In this document: piece by piece, positions 35,281-43,582 of the stretch | Layout of the letters: each line of letters begins with the position of its first letter | How positions within the stretch are numbered: position 1 is the first letter of the stretch | Notes under the pieces: generated by a model | What the model saw: the letters and a program-made list of their open reading frames with translations, nothing else | The model's database searches: none | Told to the model about the DNA's origin: nothing | Translations under genes and position numbers: made by a program | NCBI GenBank assembly: GCA_937951615.1 | Contig: CALFBH010000121.1 | Span: 47,374-111,373, forward strand | Reading direction: 5' to 3' | Length of the DNA stretch: 64,000 bases | From: an uncultured Saprospiraceae bacterium | Lineage (GTDB): Bacteria; Bacteroidota; Bacteroidia; Chitinophagales; Saprospiraceae

Positions 35281-36300
35281 TTACTCCACCCGATACTTAA
35301 AGGTAATAGACCCACACTGAGGATCAGGCGCATTATCATTAGAACTAAAACGGAATTCCTCTGCCTTACGTTCTGAAAGCGATACAAGATCGGTGTCCTG
35401 TGTAGTAGAACCTCGAATGGTATATTTTGCACTGATGACTTCGCCACGTTTATTTACACAGATTTTGACTTTTACATCACCTGTTTTATTACTGTTTTCA
35501 TTGACGCTAGGTCGATTTTTTACATCGCGGCCTGCCATATCTACTCCAATACCATCCTTGCCTTTGCCCGGACTTTTGTCGCCTTCCAAGTTCTCGGCAT
35601 TCGGGTCTCCGTCGTTGGCACCCTGATCTCCAGGTTTATCTGTCGTACCTTGTCCCGTGCTGTTGTTACTGCCAGGGAAACCAAATTTTTTCTTGGCATC
35701 TTCCTTGCGTTTGCGTTCTGCTTCTGCTTTTTGCTTCGCTTCCTCTTCTGCCTTGCGCTTGGCTTCTTCGGCAGCACGTTTTTTGGATGCTGCTTCGCGT
35801 TCTTTTTTATCGGCTTCTTCTTTGCGTTTGCGCTCGGCATCCGATTTTTTCTTTGCTTCGCTGTCTGCTTTTTCTTTTGCTTTTCGGGCTGCGTCGTCTT
35901 TCTTTTTTTTGTCTTTTTTAATGGCAGGTGTATCTGCATTTTTATCCGTCACGACGTCTTTTTGGACAGTCGGTTTTGTCTCTTGTCGTTTTCGTGGTTC
36001 GGGATCACTCTTGGGTGGCGGACTGGAAGAAGACTTTGCCGAGCTGGCGTCCGCAATAGGCTGAGAAGCCGATGAGGAGGAAGCCTCAGGGCTAGCGTCT
36101 GGTGACATAGGTTGCACTTCCCCCATCCCTTCCTGGGGCATCCCGAAACTGACCAAAATGCCTTCCTGTCCTGGTGGCGGATAAGGAAGTTTGCAAAACG
36201 GAAAAATTAAGAGCAATACAACAAAGAGGTGCAAAAAGGAGGAACTGTAAAAGCCTTTTTTTATATTCTTTTCTTCGGTCTCTGTTCTTGTCATTCCCAT
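35281..36300 (-). CDS. TonB-like energy transducer with long Lys/Glu/Ala linker
   Basis: 339 residues: cytoplasmic start, one membrane anchor (about 22-38), a Pro/Ser region, then about 90 residues of Lys/Glu/Ala-rich repeats (KKKKDDAARKAKEKADSEAK type), a Gly/Asp-rich stretch, and a C-terminal TonB-like domain (GDVKVKICVNKRGEVISAKY). This layout fits TonB/TolA proteins that span the periplasm and couple ExbBD proton-motive energy to outer membrane receptors, such as the one at 58571. exbD-exbD-exbB lie 2.7 kb upstream on the same strand, separated by two opposite-strand genes. Confidence 0.88.
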   Translation of the reverse strand: MGMTRTETEEKNIKKGFYSSSFLHLFVVLLLIFPFCKLPYPPPGQEGILVSFGMPQEGMGEVQPMSPDASPEASSSSASQPIADASSAKSSSSPPPKSDPEPRKRQETKPTVQKDVVTDKNADTPAIKKDKKKKDDAARKAKEKADSEAKKKSDAERKRKEEADKKEREAASKKRAAEEAKRKAEEEAKQKAEAERKRKEDAKKKFGFPGSNNSTGQGTTDKPGDQGANDGDPNAENLEGDKSPGKGKDGIGVDMAGRDVKNRPSVNENSNKTGDVKVKICVNKRGEVISAKYTIRGSTTQDTDLVSLSERKAEEFRFSSNDNAPDPQCGSITFKYRVE

Positions 36301-36549
36301 AATGAATGCTAATTGAGTTGATTAAGTGGATTTAATACAAATGCTGTATAAGTGTCTATGCGTCAAATATAATGCAAAAAGTAGTATTTTTGGCGTGTAC
36401 CTAGCTGTGAATTTAACATTTTGCTCACCTTATGGTTTGAAACGCGCTGGTTTTAACAAATATTTTAGCTTGTCGAGCAATTTCTGATTGGAATTAGAGT
36501 TCGTAAGATATAGATTTACCACCATTATTGAGTGCTTCAATTATAAAAA

Positions 36550-38394
36550 ATGAATGGCATTAAAATATTACTACTACTTGCCTTGACAACTACAATCAAT
36601 AATTCATTTGGACAAAAAAATATTGATGCTCTGTTATTAAAACTTAATGATATTTTGGCAAATGAAAATATTCCGGGTGCTATGATAAGCATAGTAAATT
36701 CGGATTCGATAATATTTGCTGGTGGAATAGGCTATGCTGATATAGAAAAACAAGAACAGGTTACAGGAGATCATTTATTTAGATTAGGCTCCATCTCAAA
36801 ATCATTCACTGCACTGGGAATCGTAAAATTGGCGACAGAAAATAAAGTCAAATTATCGACCACAATAGACGAAATCGATCATACTTTAGGCATTAAAAAC
36901 TCATGGAAGAAAGAAGCACCGATTAGCATCGAACAAATCTTAGAACATACGGCTGGATTTGATGATGTGCATAATCATGCCCGTTATCCTGATGAGAATA
37001 TTGAGACGCTTACTTGTTCGGCAATGGTCAATGCGCATAGGAAATCGCTATATGCCCGCTGGAAACCAGGCGTGCGAAAAGCATATTCCAATCCCGGCTA
37101 TGTACTTGCAGGCTACTTGATGGAAGGCATCAGCAAAAGACCTTATGATCAATATTTAAAGGATGAAATATTGAACCCACTTGGAATGAAAGACTCTGGC
37201 TTTTACTTTAAAAGCCAGCCGGAGATGCTAATGGCGCAGGGCTATAAGAGAGAAGGAGGGGAATTTTTGCCTATAGCGTTTAAATCAGTTCAAGGTGGAC
37301 CAGCAAGCGATTTTTGTTCCAATGCAAAGGAAATGTCTTTGTTTTTAAGGTATATGATGTCAGGGAAAATACCAGAAACAGCAGATGCTTTAAGTCCTGT
37401 GTGGTTGAATAGAATAGAAAATCCTGAAACAACGCTTGCCGCTAAAAATGGATGTATAGGCGGCTACGGATTAGGAAACATGAGTATCTGGACAAACAAC
37501 CATTTATTTCATGGACATGATGGTGGTATTGATGGATTTTCATCCATGTATCTTTACTCACGAGAAGCTGATTTTGGATTAGCTGTTTCAATAAATACTC
37601 AAGGGCGAATATGGAATCTTATAGACGAAATTTTAAATTTCTACCTAGGTGTAAATACATATCACAATACTGCAACAAAGCCAGTACCCAATGAAACTAA
37701 AAGTAAATTTGAAGGCTTTTATAATTTCAAAAGCCCTCGCAATCAAACCATGCATTTTGCCCAAAAAATGATGACTGGACATACGATAGCCTTTGAAGGA
37801 GACTTGCTAATGGTTAAAGACTTTGGAGGTGTTATTCGAGATACACTTTACCATAAAGGCAATAATCAGTTTTACAGAAAAAGCGAAGGTGTCCCTTTTG
37901 TTATGCTCTTGGAAAATGAAAACAAACAGCCTGTTCTTTGGCTTGGAAATGAATATGCAGAAAAGGGAAATAAAACGATTAGAGTAGCAAAAAATTACTT
38001 GTTGTTTGCTTCCATTATAATGAGTATTCAATACTTTTTCGTTGGCTTTTTTTGGTGGGTATTACAATTTTTTAAGAAAGTTAAAAAATCAAAAACTAGT
38101 CGTTTGGTCTTGTGGATTTCTTCAGCCTGTCTGATGCTGACGATTATTGCATTTTTGCTGACAACGGAGTTGTATGAAAGACCCGAAACCATTAATTTAG
38201 GGAGTATAACTGTATTTCTGGGCTCCATCGCTTTTTTCATAAGTTCTGTTCTTTCTGTTGTAAAAAGTTTTAAACTTTCAGAAAAAAATAAGATATTTAA
38301 ATGGTATTATAGATGGACTGCTTTTTCTTTGTTTGTGCTTGCCCTTTGGCTGCTGTCCAATGATTTTATTGGATTTAGATTATGGGCTTATTGA
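36550..38394 (+). CDS. Serine hydrolase (beta-lactamase/PBP4-like) with C-terminal membrane helices
   Basis: 614 residues with a signal peptide (about 5-20). The class C beta-lactamase fold shows SxxK as SISK (in RLGSISKSFTALG), YxN as YSN (RKAYSNPGYVLAG) and the third motif as HGHDGG. A C-terminal region after about 475 has four hydrophobic helices, placing the catalytic part outside the inner membrane. Such proteins are esterases, peptidases or DD-peptidases; substrate unknown. On the opposite strand to the flanking TonB/ExbBD genes and apparently paired with the DinB-like gene after it. Confidence 0.9.
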   Translation: MNGIKILLLLALTTTINNSFGQKNIDALLLKLNDILANENIPGAMISIVNSDSIIFAGGIGYADIEKQEQVTGDHLFRLGSISKSFTALGIVKLATENKVKLSTTIDEIDHTLGIKNSWKKEAPISIEQILEHTAGFDDVHNHARYPDENIETLTCSAMVNAHRKSLYARWKPGVRKAYSNPGYVLAGYLMEGISKRPYDQYLKDEILNPLGMKDSGFYFKSQPEMLMAQGYKREGGEFLPIAFKSVQGGPASDFCSNAKEMSLFLRYMMSGKIPETADALSPVWLNRIENPETTLAAKNGCIGGYGLGNMSIWTNNHLFHGHDGGIDGFSSMYLYSREADFGLAVSINTQGRIWNLIDEILNFYLGVNTYHNTATKPVPNETKSKFEGFYNFKSPRNQTMHFAQKMMTGHTIAFEGDLLMVKDFGGVIRDTLYHKGNNQFYRKSEGVPFVMLLENENKQPVLWLGNEYAEKGNKTIRVAKNYLLFASIIMSIQYFFVGFFWWVLQFFKKVKKSKTSRLVLWISSACLMLTIIAFLLTTELYERPETINLGSITVFLGSIAFFISSVLSVVKSFKLSEKNKIFKWYYRWTAFSLFVLALWLLSNDFIGFRLWAY

Positions 38395-38398
38395 ATGG

Positions 38399-38450
38399 GG
38401 GGAATGAGAGAGTGAGAGAGAGTGAGAGAGTGAATGAATGAATGTGATCG
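38399..38450. repeat. GAGAGTGA/GAATGAAT short repeats
   Basis: GGGGGAATGAGAGAGTGAGAG, then GAGTGAGAGAGTGAATGAATG, immediately after the serine hydrolase stop. Confidence 0.8.
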
Positions 38451-38486
38451 GATTTAATTTTACAAAAAGAAACAACATACCTATAA

Positions 38487-38957
38487 ATGGAAAACTCAAA
38501 ACAAATAGCTTCCCGTTTTAGAGAAGTTTTGCTCGATGGGAAATGGATTGCCAACACCAACTATAAAGATCAATTATCAGATGTGACCTGGACGCAAGCA
38601 ATCCACAAAATAGGTTCGCTGAATACAATTGCTGCACTGACTTACCATGTCAATTATTACATAGCGGGCATTTTGAATGTCTTCGAAGGCGGGGAACTTG
38701 AAATCCGGGATCAATACAGTTTTGACCTTCCACCAATTGAATCAGCTGAAGATTGGGAAAAACTGCGAAACGACACCAGTACCAATGCAGAAAAATTTGC
38801 CAGTCATCTTGAACGGATGCCAGACGGAAAGTGGGAAGAAGTTTTCGTAGATGAGAAATACGGAAATTACAGAAGAAATATAGAAGGCGTTATTGAGCAC
38901 AGCTATTACCATTTAGGACAAATTTCTCTAATCAAAAAAATGCTGCAAGAATTATAA
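38487..38957 (+). CDS. DinB/YfiT-like four-helix protein
   Basis: 156 residues. Helical, with His residues placed as in DinB-superfamily metal sites: AALTYHVNYYIAG (about residue 54) and HSYYHLGQISLIKKML near the C-terminus. Members include thiol S-transferases and metal-dependent hydrolases; the reaction here is unknown. It lies 92 bp after the serine hydrolase on the same strand and its stop is 15 bp from the convergent exbD stop. Confidence 0.8.
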   Translation: MENSKQIASRFREVLLDGKWIANTNYKDQLSDVTWTQAIHKIGSLNTIAALTYHVNYYIAGILNVFEGGELEIRDQYSFDLPPIESAEDWEKLRNDTSTNAEKFASHLERMPDGKWEEVFVDEKYGNYRRNIEGVIEHSYYHLGQISLIKKMLQEL

Positions 38958-38972
38958 AAAAAAGTAGGTAGC

Positions 38973-39395
38973 TCAATTCGGCACAAGCCGCGCAGTTATA
39001 TCCAGTCGTAATGCAATATCCATAATGCGAACTACCTTTGCTGCTGCTACGCCTTCTCCTGCCTGAATATCAATAATCAGGTCTTTGGAATTACCTGTTT
39101 TATTGATCTCCCATTTTAGTTTATCTTCAATTTCAGAGAGACTAAGCGGAATATCATTATAATAAAAAAGGCTGTCGTTTGGAATATGAATAAGAATGGA
39201 AGAGGCGGAGTCATTGACTACTGAAGACGGAAGTTTAAGGTCAAGTGCTGAAGGCTGGCTGAAATTACGATACAGAGAAACGCTGTAAAAAATAAGCAAT
39301 ACGACAATACCCGTAAGAATAATCCAAAGTCTAATGAGCTTTTTCCCAGTGCGCTGACCAGGACTTTCCCTACGACGTCTTTCTCTTGTCGACAT
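38973..39395 (-). CDS. exbD: ExbD/TolR-family biopolymer transport protein (second copy)
   Basis: 140 residues from the ATG at 39393-39395 (MSTRERRRRESPG...); a longer frame to 39491 translates a repeat hairpin. Basic cytoplasmic start, one membrane helix (about 20-41), periplasmic ExbD domain (SALDLKLPSSVVNDSASSIL). The helix reads LWIILTGIVVLLIFYS and lacks the Asp that carries protons in canonical ExbD, which the first copy has in SLTDIIFLLLIFFM. It may therefore be a structural partner rather than a proton carrier. Confidence 0.85.
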   Translation of the reverse strand: MSTRERRRRESPGQRTGKKLIRLWIILTGIVVLLIFYSVSLYRNFSQPSALDLKLPSSVVNDSASSILIHIPNDSLFYYNDIPLSLSEIEDKLKWEINKTGNSKDLIIDIQAGEGVAAAKVVRIMDIALRLDITARLVPN

Positions 39396-39450
39396 GATAG
39401 TTTTGAAGAAATTATGAACAAGTCTTGCATTAAGCGAATACAAAATGACA

Positions 39451-39476
39451 GTTGTCCGAGCGGAGTCGAGGACAAC
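39451..39476. repeat. GAGCGGAGTCGA-family hairpin, copy 5
   Basis: 26-bp GTTGTCC-GAGCGGAGTCGA-GGACAAC unit identical to 2979-3004, between the two exbD genes. Confidence 0.85.
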
Positions 39477-39502
39477 TTCCCAATATTCCAATCACCAAAA
39501 CC

Positions 39503-39904
39503 CTACTTAGGATCAGTTGCCAATATAGCCCCAATATTCAATTGTAAAGCCAAATCCATAATGCTGACGACATGTTCAATCTCTGCCGATTTTTCAGCAT
39601 TGATTGTTACTGTAACATCTTTTGGATTAGATGCTTTGCGAACTTCCGACCTGAGTTTGCCCTTGATTTCCGATAAAGAAGCTCTTTTTGTACCATAATA
39701 AAACTTGCCACCCCGCTCAATAGAAATAGAAATTGTAGGAGGTGCTACGGTCTTAGAACTCGAACTCGGCAATTTCAGGTTCAAGGCATTCGGGCTGACA
39801 ATACTAGACGTCAGCATGAAGAAAATCAATAGAAGGAATATGATGTCGGTCAGCGAAGACATACTGAACTCTGCACTGACCTTATTTCTCTTTTTTAAAC
39901 CCAT
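39503..39904 (-). CDS. exbD: ExbD/TolR-family biopolymer transport protein (first copy)
   Basis: 133 residues: basic start (MGLKKRNKVSAEFSM), then SSLTDIIFLLLIFFMLTSS, in which the Asp of the helix is the expected proton carrier, then a periplasmic domain with ALNLKLPSSSSKTV and VTINAEKSAEIEHVVSIMDLA. With ExbB it forms the inner membrane motor that energises TonB. Co-directional with exbB (73 bp upstream). Confidence 0.95.
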   Translation of the reverse strand: MGLKKRNKVSAEFSMSSLTDIIFLLLIFFMLTSSIVSPNALNLKLPSSSSKTVAPPTISISIERGGKFYYGTKRASLSEIKGKLRSEVRKASNPKDVTVTINAEKSAEIEHVVSIMDLALQLNIGAILATDPK

Positions 39905-39977
39905 TTTGAGTGTATTGAGTAATTGAGTGTATTTAGTTGATTAAGTTAATCGTAATTAAACGATTCGTAATTCGTAA

Positions 39978-40658
39978 TTAACTCGCTGGCTCTTGCAATA
40001 AATCAATAAACTCCATAGAAGTGGCTTCCATATTGAAAACTACTTTTTCTACTCTGGCTACGAGGTAATTATACCCGATAAAAGCAAAAATACCTACGAA
40101 CAATCCGAAGGCAGTTGTCAGGAGTGCCTGATAAATACCACCTGCCAGTACATCTGGCGTTACATTTTTCTCGGTTGCCATTTTATAAAAGGCCATAATC
40201 ATACCTGTCACCGTACCAAAGAAACCAATCATTGGTGCAGCACCAGAAATGGTAGCGAGTGTAGACATGCGATTTTCCAAACGGGTCACTTCAAGGTTTC
40301 CGACGTTCTCTACGGCAGTTTGTATATCACCCAATGGACGTCCGATGCGCATAAGCCCTTTTTCAATCATATTGGAAATCGGCGTATCTGTACTCTGGCA
40401 CAAACCCCGTGCAGCATCAATAGAACCAGACTGTACATTGGTGCGGATTTTAGCCATAAAAGACTCATCTATCTTAGCAGCTCTTGAAATCGTAGAACTA
40501 CGTTCAATAAATATATATAAACCAATAAAGGACAAAACGAGCAGTAGAGCTATAATAATAATACCTAATGGTCCTCCTTCCGTTATTAAATCCAAAAGGC
40601 TGAATGCGGCTGCCTCTTCGGCATCCTGAAAAAATAATAAAATGGTGTTGAGTTGCAT
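39978..40658 (-). CDS. exbB: MotA/TolQ/ExbB proton channel family protein
   Basis: 226 residues with three membrane helices (about 33-51, 132-156, 168-190). Signatures: ENRMSTLATISGAAPMIGFF, then GTVTGMIMAFYKM, and AGGIYQALLTTAFGLFVGIFAFIGYN. Forms the pentameric channel around ExbD. First gene of the exbB-exbD-exbD run; its TAA merges directly into an ATTCGTAATT repeat (39955-39980). Confidence 0.96.
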   Translation of the reverse strand: MQLNTILLFFQDAEEAAAFSLLDLITEGGPLGIIIIALLLVLSFIGLYIFIERSSTISRAAKIDESFMAKIRTNVQSGSIDAARGLCQSTDTPISNMIEKGLMRIGRPLGDIQTAVENVGNLEVTRLENRMSTLATISGAAPMIGFFGTVTGMIMAFYKMATEKNVTPDVLAGGIYQALLTTAFGLFVGIFAFIGYNYLVARVEKVVFNMEATSMEFIDLLQEPAS

Positions 40659-40796
40659 GAAAAACCAGTTTTTAATGATGTAAAGCAGAGCAGATTATAG
40701 ATTATACTCCGAACTTTGTTTCAATCAGCCTGCAAATTATACATTGCTATGCACAAATGAAAGTTTTTTTGTTGCTAAATCACTTCAATCCCATAG
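40659..40796. other. Spacer upstream of exbB
   Basis: AT-rich divergent promoter region for exbB; no clear consensus promoter seen. The rest of the 301-bp gap up to moeB holds a possible broken small gene. Confidence 0.35.
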
Positions 40797-40954
40797 GATA
40801 ATCAGGAAGCCGAAGAAATGGACGGTCAAATCGTGTATATTATTGTAGAAATTGGTAAATTTGGCAAGCTGGAAGAAATAGAAAAACTGTAAGCACTCGG
40901 ACAGGTAGAAAAAGCAAAAGCCATGTTTACGGAGCAGTCAAAAATTCATCATTA
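40797..40954 (+). pseudogene. Possible broken small gene upstream of moeB-like gene
   Basis: One frame is open for 52 codons except for a single internal TAA at 40890-40892: upstream DNQEAEEMDGQIVYIIVEIG..EEIEKL, stop, then ALGQVEKAKAMFTEQSKIHH and a final TAA 5 bp before the next ATG. The residues either side of the stop read like one amphipathic protein. A CAA-to-TAA change would explain it. No family recognised; may be chance. Confidence 0.35.
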
Positions 40955-40959
40955 ATAAA

Positions 40960-42108
40960 ATGAGCGATATAAAATTTTCAAGGGAAGAAATGGAGCGGTA
41001 CAGCCGCCATATCATCATTCCTGAATTTAATATAGAAGGACAAAGAAAACTAAAATCGGCTAAAGTACTCGTTGTTGGGTCGGGTGGTCTGGGCAGTCCT
41101 TTATTGCTATATTTGGCAGCAGCCGGAGTGGGTACAATAGGCATTGTAGATTTTGACGTGGTCGATAAAAGTAACCTGCAACGTCAGGTTTTATTTAGCG
41201 AAGAAAACGTCGGGATGCCCAAAGTAGAAGCTGCCAAAAAACGCATCGAAGGCTTGAATCCGCATATTAAAGTTGTGACTTATAATGTACAACTGACTTC
41301 CGAAAATGCTTTGGATATTATAAAAGACTACGATGTAGTAGCAGACGGAACAGATAATTTTCCAACTCGTTATCTGGTTAATGATGCCTGTGTTATTTTG
41401 GGTAAACCCAATGTATATGCGTCTATTTTCCGCTTTGACGGGCAAGTATCTGTGTTCAATTATACCAATAGCAAGGGGGAAACAGGACCACATTATCGAG
41501 ATTTATTTCCAGAACCACCGCCTCCTGGCTTAGTGCCGAGTTGTGCAGAAGGTGGTGTGCTTGGTGTGTTGCCGGGTATTGTCGGCAGCTTACAGACCAA
41601 TGAAGTCATCAAAGTCATCACTGGAATCGGCGAGCCGCTGGTCGGCAGATTATTTCTCTTTGATGCACTGAATTTTGAAACTCGAACACTCAAAATTTCT
41701 AAAAATCCAGACTTAGCACCCATAACAGAACTGATTGATTATGTACAATTTTGCGGGATGCCTCATGAAGAAGTTTCTACGAAGGAATCAGTGAAAGAAA
41801 TAACTGTGCAGGAACTACAGGTTTTACAAGATACGGGTAAAGACTTTCAGTTGATAGATGTGCGTGAATCGCACGAATACGACATTGTGCAAATTGGTGG
41901 AGACTTGATCCCTTTGGGAACGATTCTACAAGAAGCCGGACGAATCAGTCGAGACAAGCAAGTCGTTATCCACTGTCGCTCTGGCAAACGCAGCGCGGAT
42001 GCTATTCGTGATTTGGAAGCGCAGTTTGGTTTTGAAAATTTGTACAATCTGAAAGGCGGGGTGAAAGCTTATGCGGAGGAAATTGATACGACTTTGCCGG
42101 TTTATTAG
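40960..42108 (+). CDS. MoeB/MoeZ-like adenylyltransferase with rhodanese domain
   Basis: 382 residues. N-terminal ThiF/E1 domain: VLVVGSGGLGSPLLLYLAAA nucleotide loop, DFDVVDKSNLQRQ, and SCAEGGVLGVLPG. C-terminal rhodanese domain from about 270 with active-site loop HCRSGKRSADAI. It adenylates and sulfurates the C-terminus of a MoaD/ThiS-like carrier. The zinc CxxC pairs of E. coli MoeB are absent (YRDLFPEPPPPG where CYRC would be), as in the MoeZ subgroup. No carrier or molybdopterin genes adjoin it, so molybdopterin, thiamine or another thiolation pathway all remain possible. Confidence 0.9.
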   Translation: MSDIKFSREEMERYSRHIIIPEFNIEGQRKLKSAKVLVVGSGGLGSPLLLYLAAAGVGTIGIVDFDVVDKSNLQRQVLFSEENVGMPKVEAAKKRIEGLNPHIKVVTYNVQLTSENALDIIKDYDVVADGTDNFPTRYLVNDACVILGKPNVYASIFRFDGQVSVFNYTNSKGETGPHYRDLFPEPPPPGLVPSCAEGGVLGVLPGIVGSLQTNEVIKVITGIGEPLVGRLFLFDALNFETRTLKISKNPDLAPITELIDYVQFCGMPHEEVSTKESVKEITVQELQVLQDTGKDFQLIDVRESHEYDIVQIGGDLIPLGTILQEAGRISRDKQVVIHCRSGKRSADAIRDLEAQFGFENLYNLKGGVKAYAEEIDTTLPVY

Positions 42109-42123
42109 TACCAACTGTCTGAC

Positions 42124-42245
42124 GGTTTCGTAAACTTGTGCGTAGGATTTGAGAGGAGCGAGTTTGCTAAACCTTCCGTTGCTTTGTTGTAACATAGGTT
42201 TAGTAAACTTCCTATCCACAAAGCTTGTCGCAAATTTACTAAACC
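42124..42245. repeat. GTTTASTAAAC-module element A
   Basis: 122-bp element with four modules in alternating orientation: GGTTTCGTAAACTTG, AGTTTGCTAAACC, GGTTTAGTAAACTT and ATTTACTAAACC. The outer and inner pairs are mutually complementary, so the whole folds into a nested hairpin. It fills the gap between convergent moeB and cutC genes and its last module contains the cutC stop codon. Confidence 0.85.
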
Positions 42246-42952
42246 TGATGGTTCGTTTTCAATTGCTGAATGACAGCTGCATCTGCCGTCCAATAATCAA
42301 TGTCAAATGGATGCCGTGTGCGGGTATGTTTGAGTATTCGTTTAGCAGATAAGTGTATCTCTTTGTTGCCACAATAAGAAGTCAGTTCTTGAATATTATC
42401 AGCATGAATGCCGGAGCCGGGCATGATAATCATGCGATTCTGCGCAACATCAATCAGTTGTTTTATCAGTTCCCGCCCTTGCCAGGCAGTAGGCTGTTGC
42501 CCCGAAGTCAGCAGGCGTTGAATACCTAGGTCTATCAGTTGTTGCAAAGCGATGATTGGGTCAGCTACAAAATCAAAAGCACGATGAAAGGTGACGGGCA
42601 GCCCGTCTGCAAGGGCAATGATTTCTTTCAGAAAAAGCAGGTCAATTTGGTCATCAGCCCTTAGCGCACCGACGACTAGTCCATCTGCACCTGCATGTAT
42701 ACTGATTTCTATATCGCGAAGATATTGAAGTCTTTCTGCTGGCGTATAATAAAAATGTCCTTCGCGCGGGCGTATCAGCACCATCAGCGGAACATCGCCT
42801 GCGGATTTAGCTTGTTCAATAAAAGAAGGGGAGGGCGTCAGTCCGCCAAGCGGCAAGGCACTACACAGTTCGAGTCGGTCTGCGCCAGCTTGTATAGCGG
42901 TGCGGGCTGCTGCTAAGTGTCCGCAACAGATTTCGATGAGTAGATCAGCCAT
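42239..42952 (-). CDS. cutC: CutC family protein
   Basis: 237 residues, a TIM-barrel protein. Typical segments: IEICCGHLAAARTAIQAGAD and RLELCSALPLGGLTPS at the start, PLMVLIRPREGHFYYT, GADGLVVGALRAD, FHRAFD and GIQRLLTSGQQPTA, then MPGSGIHADN. Named for copper homeostasis in E. coli, though its enzymatic role is unsettled. The C-terminal codons and stop lie inside the dispersed repeat element at 42124-42245. Confidence 0.93.
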   Translation of the reverse strand: MADLLIEICCGHLAAARTAIQAGADRLELCSALPLGGLTPSPSFIEQAKSAGDVPLMVLIRPREGHFYYTPAERLQYLRDIEISIHAGADGLVVGALRADDQIDLLFLKEIIALADGLPVTFHRAFDFVADPIIALQQLIDLGIQRLLTSGQQPTAWQGRELIKQLIDVAQNRMIIMPGSGIHADNIQELTSYCGNKEIHLSAKRILKHTRTRHPFDIDYWTADAAVIQQLKTNHQV

Positions 42953-42954
42953 TT

Positions 42955-43050
42955 TACAAATTGTTTTATTGTTCTGATTGCTTCATTGCCATTGTTTTTT
43001 TGCTGCGCAAAAAATCACGATAACAATTTAACAATAGAACAATTTACACC
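42955..43050. repeat. ATTGTT/AACAAT inverted array upstream of cutC
   Basis: AAATTGTTTTATTGTTCTG at the left and AACAATTTAACAATAGAAC at the right are complementary around TTTTTTTGCTGCGCAAAAAA; the same layout occurs at 35118-35200. Confidence 0.75.
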
Positions 43051-43110
43051 AAAACCTGACTCAAAAGATATAAAATTTAATTTACCCGACATTATTAACT
43101 GGAAGAACTA

Positions 43111-43512
43111 CTAAGTCGATTGATTTATTTCATAGCTACTAGTTATCTCAGCCGATTTTTCCAGCATTTTAGAGACCGAACAGTATTTGCCCAATGACAA
43201 CTCAATGGCTCTGGCAACTTTGGTTTCATCCAATGCACCAGTCAGTTTATAATGTAGGTGAATACTGGTATATGTTCTGGGAATTTCCTCGCGTCTACCT
43301 CCATCGGCATCTACTTCAATGCTCTCTAGAGGCTGCTTCATTTTTTTTAAGATCGCCACAACATCAATGGTACTGCATCCTGCTACTGCCATCAATACCG
43401 CCTGCATTGGTCCAACTGCACTGCCATCGCCACTCAGTTCAATCTGATGACCTGCGTCATTGGTGGCCACATAATGCTCTAAAGAATTGGCATTTTTTAG
43501 CTGTATTTTCAT
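43111..43512 (-). CDS. OsmC/Ohr family protein
   Basis: 133 residues, complete OsmC fold. First catalytic Cys in LMAVAGCSTIDVVAILKKM (about 47) and the second in LGKYCSVSKML (about 112), the thiol pair that reduces organic hydroperoxides in Ohr/OsmC enzymes. Closest in style to the YhfA-like subgroup. Stands alone with its own upstream spacer. Confidence 0.92.
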   Translation of the reverse strand: MKIQLKNANSLEHYVATNDAGHQIELSGDGSAVGPMQAVLMAVAGCSTIDVVAILKKMKQPLESIEVDADGGRREEIPRTYTSIHLHYKLTGALDETKVARAIELSLGKYCSVSKMLEKSAEITSSYEINQST

Positions 43513-43582
43513 TGGCTTAAGTTTTAAAAATAAAATGTAATTGCTCTGATTCGTAATTCGTAATTAACCCATTCATAATTAA

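Noticed and set aside
35650..36075. Plus-strand frames rich in Phe, Ala and Cys
   Set aside because: They are the antisense of the Lys/Glu/Ala-rich linker of the TonB-like gene, which is clearly the coding strand.
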